A stretch of DNA of 64,000 nt, taken from NCBI GenBank assembly GCA_030998225.1, contig JAPYXD010000727.1, forward strand, positions 3,968,001 to 4,032,000, in the 5' to 3' direction. Made by a program: the position numbers and the translations under genes. The notes beneath the pieces are model-generated. The model worked only from the letters and a program-made list of their open reading frames with translations, made no database searches and had not been told where the DNA came from. Origin of the DNA: Diplolepis rosae (Eukaryota; Arthropoda; Insecta; Hymenoptera; Diplolepididae). Shown piece after piece: positions 58,763 through 64,000 of this stretch (positions are counted from its first letter, which is position 1; every line of letters begins with the position of its first letter).

Positions 58763-59051
58763 TTAAGGTAGTTTTCATCCACGAAAAGTAGACCTCAGGC
58801 AAAAATAGATAATTTTGCTTTCAAGAATAGCAATATTATTATTGAAGGGCTATTTTGAAAGAGAAAAGTTTATTTTACATGAAAAAAATTTGAAACGTAA
58901 AAAAATAATTTTATTAATAAATTTTATTTTTAACCCAACTTTTTTTTATCGCTTCTTACCAAATTTGAAAAAATTATCAGATTCTAATAAATCATGAATC
59001 ATTTTTTCAGAGAAAAGATTTCCCACAACTTCACTGTTTCTGATTTTTAAA

Positions 59052-59258
59052 TAGTACATTGTGCAACTAGGGAAAAAAATTTTATTTTGCGAGTGCGAAG
59101 TTTGATGCCCGAGCAAAGCGAGGGTAACAACCACACGAGTAAAATAAATGTTTTTCCCGTGTTGCACACGATTTTTTTTTCTACTAGCGGGTCAGAAAGT
59201 GGATTTGTTTGCCCCGCACGGGGCAATAAAGTCCACTTTATGGCCCGCTAGTAGAAAA
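59052..59258. mobile_element. small insertion in MITE K with GC palindromes
   Basis: Contains GCGAGTGCGAAGTTTGATGC, GAGCAAAGCGAGGG and the palindrome CTACTAGCGGGTCAGAAAGT ... ACTTTATGGCCCGCTAGTAG (59181-59254) with centre CCCCGCACGGGG. Same palindrome family as 36603-36676. Confidence 0.6.
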
Positions 59259-59534
59259 AATAAATTCTTTAATGGCTGAAAGCATTAAAAAACATTTTCC
59301 AAAACGAAATTTTTATAAAAAAGTTGCTGAATTCGATAATAATTTATTCATTTTTGAAAATTGGAAATGGTTAAGTTGTAGGGAATTTTTTCTTGAAAAA
59401 GTGATTTGTAATTTATTAAAATTGCATTATTTTTTAAAATTTGATAAGAAGCGATAAGAAAAAAAGTTGGGGCAAAAATAAAATTTATTAATAAAATTAT
59501 TTTTCTGTATTTCAAATTTTTTTCATGGAAATTT

Positions 59535-60066
59535 AGTATATTATGTGCCTAGGCACATAATCAGGGTTATTACGCGACGAGCGACAATGCTCGCAGGAGA
59601 TCGAAGCCAAAGTGTAGTCGAGGCGCGATCAGTCCTGCGAGCATTTTAAGCGAGTCTCGTATTTACTCGAATTGTGTGCATTGGCACGTATTCTATTTTA
59701 TATGACTTCGGTGTGGATACGAGTTTTTATGCGTACACTCGAATCTAATCTAGTATTGTAGTTGTTTGCGGCGCTAGTCATTGCACTTGATATTTCGCGA
59801 CTAGTTCCGGCCATTTTGATTTTCTCGATCTTGTGTAGTAGTACCGTATTGTAATAGATGCATGCGCAGTTCAAATGTACAAGGCTTTGTCAGTACGGTG
59901 CCAACGCTGTACGAAGAAGAATAAGAAGAAGATTACGCTATGCTGTATCGCAATAGGAGCATGCGCAGTTCAATTTTTATATTACACTCCTCTGTATCGT
60001 AATACACAACATTACGCTACTCTCGACTGTAGCGTAAAAACTAGTTTACGCGCCGGAGGCACATAA
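59535..60066. mobile_element. GC-richer insertion in MITE K
   Basis: Begins with the 20-bp perfect palindrome TTATGTGCCTAGGCACATAA (59541-59560) and ends AGGCACATAA (60057). Interior has many CG dinucleotides, and the word GCATGCGCAGTTCAA (NRF1-like core) twice (near 59860 and 59960). No recognised protein. Confidence 0.5.
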
Positions 60067-60173
60067 AATCTTCTCTCTTCCAAAATAGCCCTTCAATAAT
60101 AATATTGCTATTCTTGAAAGCAAAATTATCTATTTTTGCCCGAGGTCTAATTTTCGTGAATCAACTACTTTAA

Positions 60174-61732
60174 GAAATTGTTTAGGTACAAATTTGATCG
60201 TTTTTCTTTTATATTTTGAGGGTAAGATGTAACCAATTGATTTATTTAGTTGTCTGAAGACATTTTTTACTAAAATATTACATTTATTCACTATAACTTC
60301 ATAATTTTTTTCTTATGCTCGCGTATTATTTACTTTTGGATAACTAGCCTTCTCAAAATAAATAAATCTCTATTGTGAATATTAGATTATCTTTTTTTTT
60401 TAACTATTAACAATTTTTTCTCATACTGAGTAATACTGAAAGTTTCAAAAATCTAGATCAATATTGAACTTTGATACAATTGTAATCTAACTTAAATCTC
60501 AATATAAAATTAAGGCATCTCCGATGAGGAACATAAATTTGTCAATTTATTATCCTCAAAATACTATAATTTTTATAGATTTATATTATTATTATTATTA
60601 AATTATTTTTCTAGGATAACCGCCTTTGACAATTTTCTCGCTAAAAGAAAATCGATATGTAAGAACAGCAAAACGAATTTTCATTTTGCTTCGCTTCAAC
60701 AAATTTTATTTTTTATTTCTCGTTTTATTGTTTTCCTTTGCTTTGCATCCGATAAATTCTATGGACAATTTTGGTTTATAAAATTAATCACTTAATAGTA
60801 AATATCTAAGGCTTGACTTGTCTATAGCATATTTCAAAATATTTTTGAATTTCACAAATTAATAAGTTGAACCATTTTGGTTGTTTATTGAAGCTGATGA
60901 GAGAATAATAAATTTTCGTCTTAGATCGAAGATAATTTGTTGGAAATCTAGGCGTGTAAAGCTATGAAACCGAGGTATAACGAGATTCGGGAAAATTTAA
61001 TAATACGTTGGCACGGCGTTTTGAGATGATTTATATATTATGACGATATATAACCCAATGTATGTACTCGATATAAATCAAGATCTTGTTACCTTAGATG
61101 GGAAAAAAGATGGTTCTTAGGCGAATGAGATGCGAGCAGTTGTCGAAGGCGTATTAAGTCGTTAGTTTTTTATTGATCCTGTCTTTAATAATTTTATTTA
61201 TCATGAAACGCATTTTGTTGTTTATATTAAAAAGCTACGTTCCTCAGAAATAAACTTGACGTTCAGACAATTTCGAAGCAGGAGCACTGGATAGAAAGAT
61301 ACTCTCCTGAGTTTTTATACAATTAAAAAATAATCCTTTGCATGATAAATCGCAACTCACATGTGATCAATGCTTATTCATAAAATAATGTGCCAGTTAT
61401 TAATGGCCGACATCTACGACTATAAATCAGGATTAGTGAGTAAAAACCTTTATAACCTTTGTTTCTGATGAATTAATCACAATTGGCTGAACTTTTTGCG
61501 TAAAACTGATGGAAAGATCTCGTCAGACAAACGTGATTCGTAAATTAAATATTAAAACCATTGCAATAAACTTTTCCAATCTATCGTAAGATCGTGGATC
61601 ATATTCGTGATATGACTGACAATGAGAAGGAAAGATTTACAAACTTTAATTTTCTTTAACTTCTTAACAACATATTACATTTTAATATGCTTATAGTAAT
61701 TGTCGTAATTATTATTTTTTATACCCAAAACA
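60174..61732. other. no gene or repeat recognised
   Basis: AT-rich DNA without supportable features. Confidence 0.35.
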
Positions 61733-61898
61733 TTAAGGCCGTATTCTAGTCTAGAATTTTGAAAAAATCGATTTTTTTTCTTTCCCATATTTTTAAAGAA
61801 TAGACCTTTAAGAATATTTCCTCCAAAGGAATTTTAAAAAAATTTAATTATTTACGGAGTTATAGCTATTTTAGTGATGCAGCGCGCGAACCGGTCAC

Positions 61899-62429
61899 AT
61901 GCATTGTCCACCTGGTTCATCAAGCTGGTGTAAGTGGCAAAAAGCAGCGGCTGAGGGTACATTAGATGACTTTGTTCACGAAAACCCCCCTCTGAATGAC
62001 AAAATATTAGAAGCAATCAAGCCGATATACGAAAGTTTATCCGATGAAAATTTGCTGCACCGTTGTTTGGGCTCGGAAACCCAAAATAACAATGAATCGC
62101 TGAATTCATTGATTTGGACTTTTGCGCTGAAACACATTCATGCAGGAAAGAAGACAATTGAAATTGAAAATTATTTAGCAGTTTGCATTTTCAATGAAGG
62201 CTTTTTACCAATTTTGAAAATAATGGGCGTCATGGGAATTACAATTGGTCCAGAAGCCCATGCGTTCGCTAGCAAACGGGACGAAACTCGGATACGCCGC
62301 TCCGAAGTACGAGCTTCTGATGCTTCTAAGGAAGCTAGAACTGCTCGTCTAGCAGAAAGAAGCGTAGAAGAAGATCTATTTGAACAAGAGGAAGGTCCAA
62401 TGTATGGAGCAGGAATTTACTATTTTTAA
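61899..62429 (+). CDS. Mutator/Kolobok-like transposase, C-terminal fragment
   Basis: 176 residues from the first ATG. Opens HCPPGSSSWCKWQKA, the CPxGxxSWC signature of the insect proteins annotated as Mutator-like transposase domain, then LSDENLLHRCLGSETQNNNE, SLNSLIW and a charged tail RTARLAERSVEEDLFEQEEG ending MYGAGIYYF. The N-terminal half, expected to hold most of the DDE catalytic residues, is missing, so it is probably inactive. The reading frame is uninterrupted, implying recent loss or domestication. TTAA flanks and GG tips favour the Kolobok superfamily over classical Mutator (8-9 bp duplications). It may be translated from the ATG given or from upstream sequence not visible. Confidence 0.75.
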   Translation: MHCPPGSSSWCKWQKAAAEGTLDDFVHENPPLNDKILEAIKPIYESLSDENLLHRCLGSETQNNNESLNSLIWTFALKHIHAGKKTIEIENYLAVCIFNEGFLPILKIMGVMGITIGPEAHAFASKRDETRIRRSEVRASDASKEARTARLAERSVEEDLFEQEEGPMYGAGIYYF

Positions 62430-62689
62430 AAAATTTTAAACTTTATAAAAAACAGGGCAAAAACAAACTTTTTTTTCAAACAGTCGCCATTTTGTGAAAA
62501 ATTTTTTTTTGTTTTTTTCCCTAGTTCAGGCGATAGCGATATTCTTACTCACTAAGAATCTATTTTTTTTTTAAATTTTTTTTTGTATTGTTAAAATATT
62601 AATAAATATCTCATAAAAAATGGATGGTAAAAATATTTTTAGTTTTTTTTTATAGAATTTAAAAAACTGAAGATATATTTTGATGTTGG

Positions 62690-62830
62690 TAATTGGCTTT
62701 AGGGTCCAAGGTTGATAAAAATTCAGAGTTTTACATAATCAGACGTTTCGGCTCTGATCGGAGCCCTCATTAGTGATTTATTTAAATCTAAAAATACAGA
62801 AAAAGGTTTTGCTAACATAGGATATCTTGT
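62690..62830 (-). repeat. P1 fragment within the TTAA element
   Basis: GGCTTTAGGGTCCAAGG and the motif as in 18781-20125. Confidence 0.5.
62742..62779 (-). ncRNA. hammerhead-like motif, family P1, compensated stem
   Basis: Reverse strand: AATCA, CTAATGA, stem II GGCTC-CGATCA-GAGCC, GAAACGTC, TGATT. Stem I is 5 bp (AATCA/TGATT); stem II differs from other P1 copies by a paired change (A-U to G-C). One change in the CUGANGA box (CUAAUGA) probably inactivates it. Confidence 0.55.
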
Positions 62831-63062
62831 ATAAAAAATTTTTTGTAAAAATTTAACAAGTAATTATCATTATGTTTTTACATGTAGGTAAGTAAATTTT
62901 GATATTACTTTAAGGTAAATATTTCATTCACATAGCCTAGAAAACTGGATACCAGAAAGCATTTTTTGAAAGGTTGGAATTAAGTGTCTAAATATAAAAA
63001 CATTTTTAATTGACATTCGAACATGGAATTGTAGATTGAAATTTTTGTGGTGTAGTTTTTAA

Positions 63063-63105
63063 TACAATATATATACATACATACATACATAACCACATAT
63101 ATATA
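63063..63105. repeat. (ATAC)n / (TA)n microsatellite
   Basis: Short run of ATACATACATAC and TATATATA. Confidence 0.8.
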
Positions 63106-63124
63106 TCTAGACTAGAATACCCCC

Positions 63125-63400
63125 TTAAGAGGTTAGGCCACTCTAGAAGCAGACAAAATAGGCATATTTTGTGATTTTTCTTCAGCGAAACCATTAAATA
63201 AATCGAAATTACAAAATAGGGTTTTTATTATACATGTAATCGACTGCATAAAATAATTTTTTTAAAGTGATAGATGTCAAAATGGTGGGTGTGCAGCATT
63301 TTTCCGATGACGCCTTTATTTCTGGAAGATCCACGGCTGGACAAACAGCTGCTGTAATTTTAAGTTTTTTAAAGTAAATGCTTACCTTATTCGAACGTTC
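63125..63400. mobile_element. GGTTAGGCC element, partial copy, empty site for MITE F
   Basis: TTAA-GAGGTTAGGCCACTCTA at the left; the TTAA (63125-63128) is shared with the preceding transposase element. The continuation reads, in opposite order, the interior of the element at 24312-25519 (GCATATTTTGTGATTTTTCT, GATAGATGTCAAAATGGTG, TTTCTGGAAGATCCACGGC) without the GGTAG MITE. The right end is not found. Confidence 0.7.
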
Positions 63401-63409
63401 TTCGTTTTA

Positions 63410-63610
63410 AGTCAGGAACAAATGTTCCTCGCTTGGGGGCGAGGATAAGTCAATGAAAGACACAATGGTTATGAGATTATACAAATTTCATTTATTTAAA
63501 CAAAGTTAATAAATTTTATAGACAAATTAAAATGTTGGCAAAATATTGGCACAGGCTAGTTGAAAAAAAATATGAAGAGAAGAAAACAGAGAGAGAAGTT
63601 ACGGTACCTT
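63410..63610. repeat. dispersed repeat, relative of 6786-6925 and 9530-9850
   Basis: GAGGATAAGTCAATGAAAGA, CACAATGG, ATTTATTTAAAC, GGCACAGGC and GAGAGAAGTTACGGTACC in order. Confidence 0.4.
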
Positions 63611-64000
63611 GTTATTTCTTCTAATCATTGTTAATATCTTGGTTTGTAGAATTCAATTATTATAATTCACGTTAATTAATTAATAATTAATAGTTAATAA
63701 TTATTCGAAAAAATTGCAATATAATTAATTAATCTTATATTCCAATTTCTTCTAATAATTATTAACCATTAATTATTAATTAATTAATATCTGATATTTG
63801 ATTACCTAACTCGGACCTTAAAGTTAATTGTTTTTTAACAATTCTTTATGAAGATATTCATTATTCAATGAATCATGTACTAGAGATTTTATTTGTATAA
63901 TTTGAAAGCGCACTTGTTCCTTCGTGAAACGAGCAGCTGTTGCAAATCAAACAAGAACCTAAAAACTTTCTCACCCTCAGTCAAATGTGTCTTCTCTTGC
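63611..64000. other. no gene seen; TTAATTAA-rich stretch
   Basis: 63665-63790 is made of TTAATTAATAATTAATAG-like words that can fold on themselves. Confidence 0.35.

Larger units (their letters stand above)
58763..60173. mobile_element. GGTAG foldback MITE, copy K, with two insertions
   Basis: TTAA-GGTAGTTTTCATCCACG ... CGTGAATCAACTACT-TTAA. Left arm is split near 59052 by a 207-bp insertion, right arm near 59535 by a ~530-bp insertion; removing them gives a normal ~670-bp copy. Confidence 0.85.
61733..63128 (+). mobile_element. TTAA element encoding a transposase fragment
   Basis: Left TTAA-GGCCGTATTCTAGTCTAGA, right TCTAGACTAGAATACCCCC-TTAA (15 identical inverted bases plus GG tips). Body 1388 bp holds the ORF 61899-62429 and, 3' of it, a P1 repeat fragment. 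Only ~160 bp separate the left end from the ORF, so the N-terminal part is deleted. Confidence 0.8.

Overview
AT-rich animal nuclear DNA, most likely from an insect. It carries the last two recognisable coding exons of a Mitf/TFE-family bHLH-zipper transcription factor (11995-12274 and 17175-17411, + strand), whose reading frame matches other arthropod Mitf proteins. The rest is intron, 3' flank and a very dense layer of DNA transposons, mostly short non-autonomous and palindromic, often nested. No rRNA, functional tRNA, CRISPR array or prokaryotic feature was seen. I cannot name the species.

Layout. 1-11994: Mitf upstream or intronic DNA with foldback elements (piggyBac-type 73-970, a TTAA foldback 1877-2625, others at 3180-4103, 4321-4616, 4651-5251, 6950-7535), tandem repeats (7540-9480) and a palindromic Tc1-type MITE (10512-11379). 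11995-17411: two Mitf exons separated by a phase-0 intron holding two large foldbacks and a tRNA-like SINE. 17412-26397: 3' flank and more MITEs. 26398-33886: a Russian-doll nest in which a palindromic Tc1-type element is split by a mariner (itself carrying four insertions), a CACTGA element with a tRNA-Ser-like SINE, and a second mariner. 34000-64000: more foldbacks, two further mariner relics (44775 and 52894), two pre-insertion (empty) sites, and a transposase fragment at 61899-62429.

Two themes stand out. First, at least seven different element families end in GG and are flanked by TTAA; one of them encodes the C-terminus of a transposase with the CPxGxxSWC signature, so this is probably a Kolobok-like (TTAA-specific) clan, dominated by a ~670-bp fully palindromic MITE with 11 copies. 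Second, repeats of otherwise unlike sequence carry a hammerhead-ribozyme-like motif (CUGANGA, stem II, GAAACGU[U/C]) with base changes that keep stems I and II paired, as in the ribozymes of Penelope-like retroelements. Possible regulatory sites near Mitf include an M-box TCACGTGA in the intron and a 14-bp CRE palindrome upstream of the bHLH-zipper exon.
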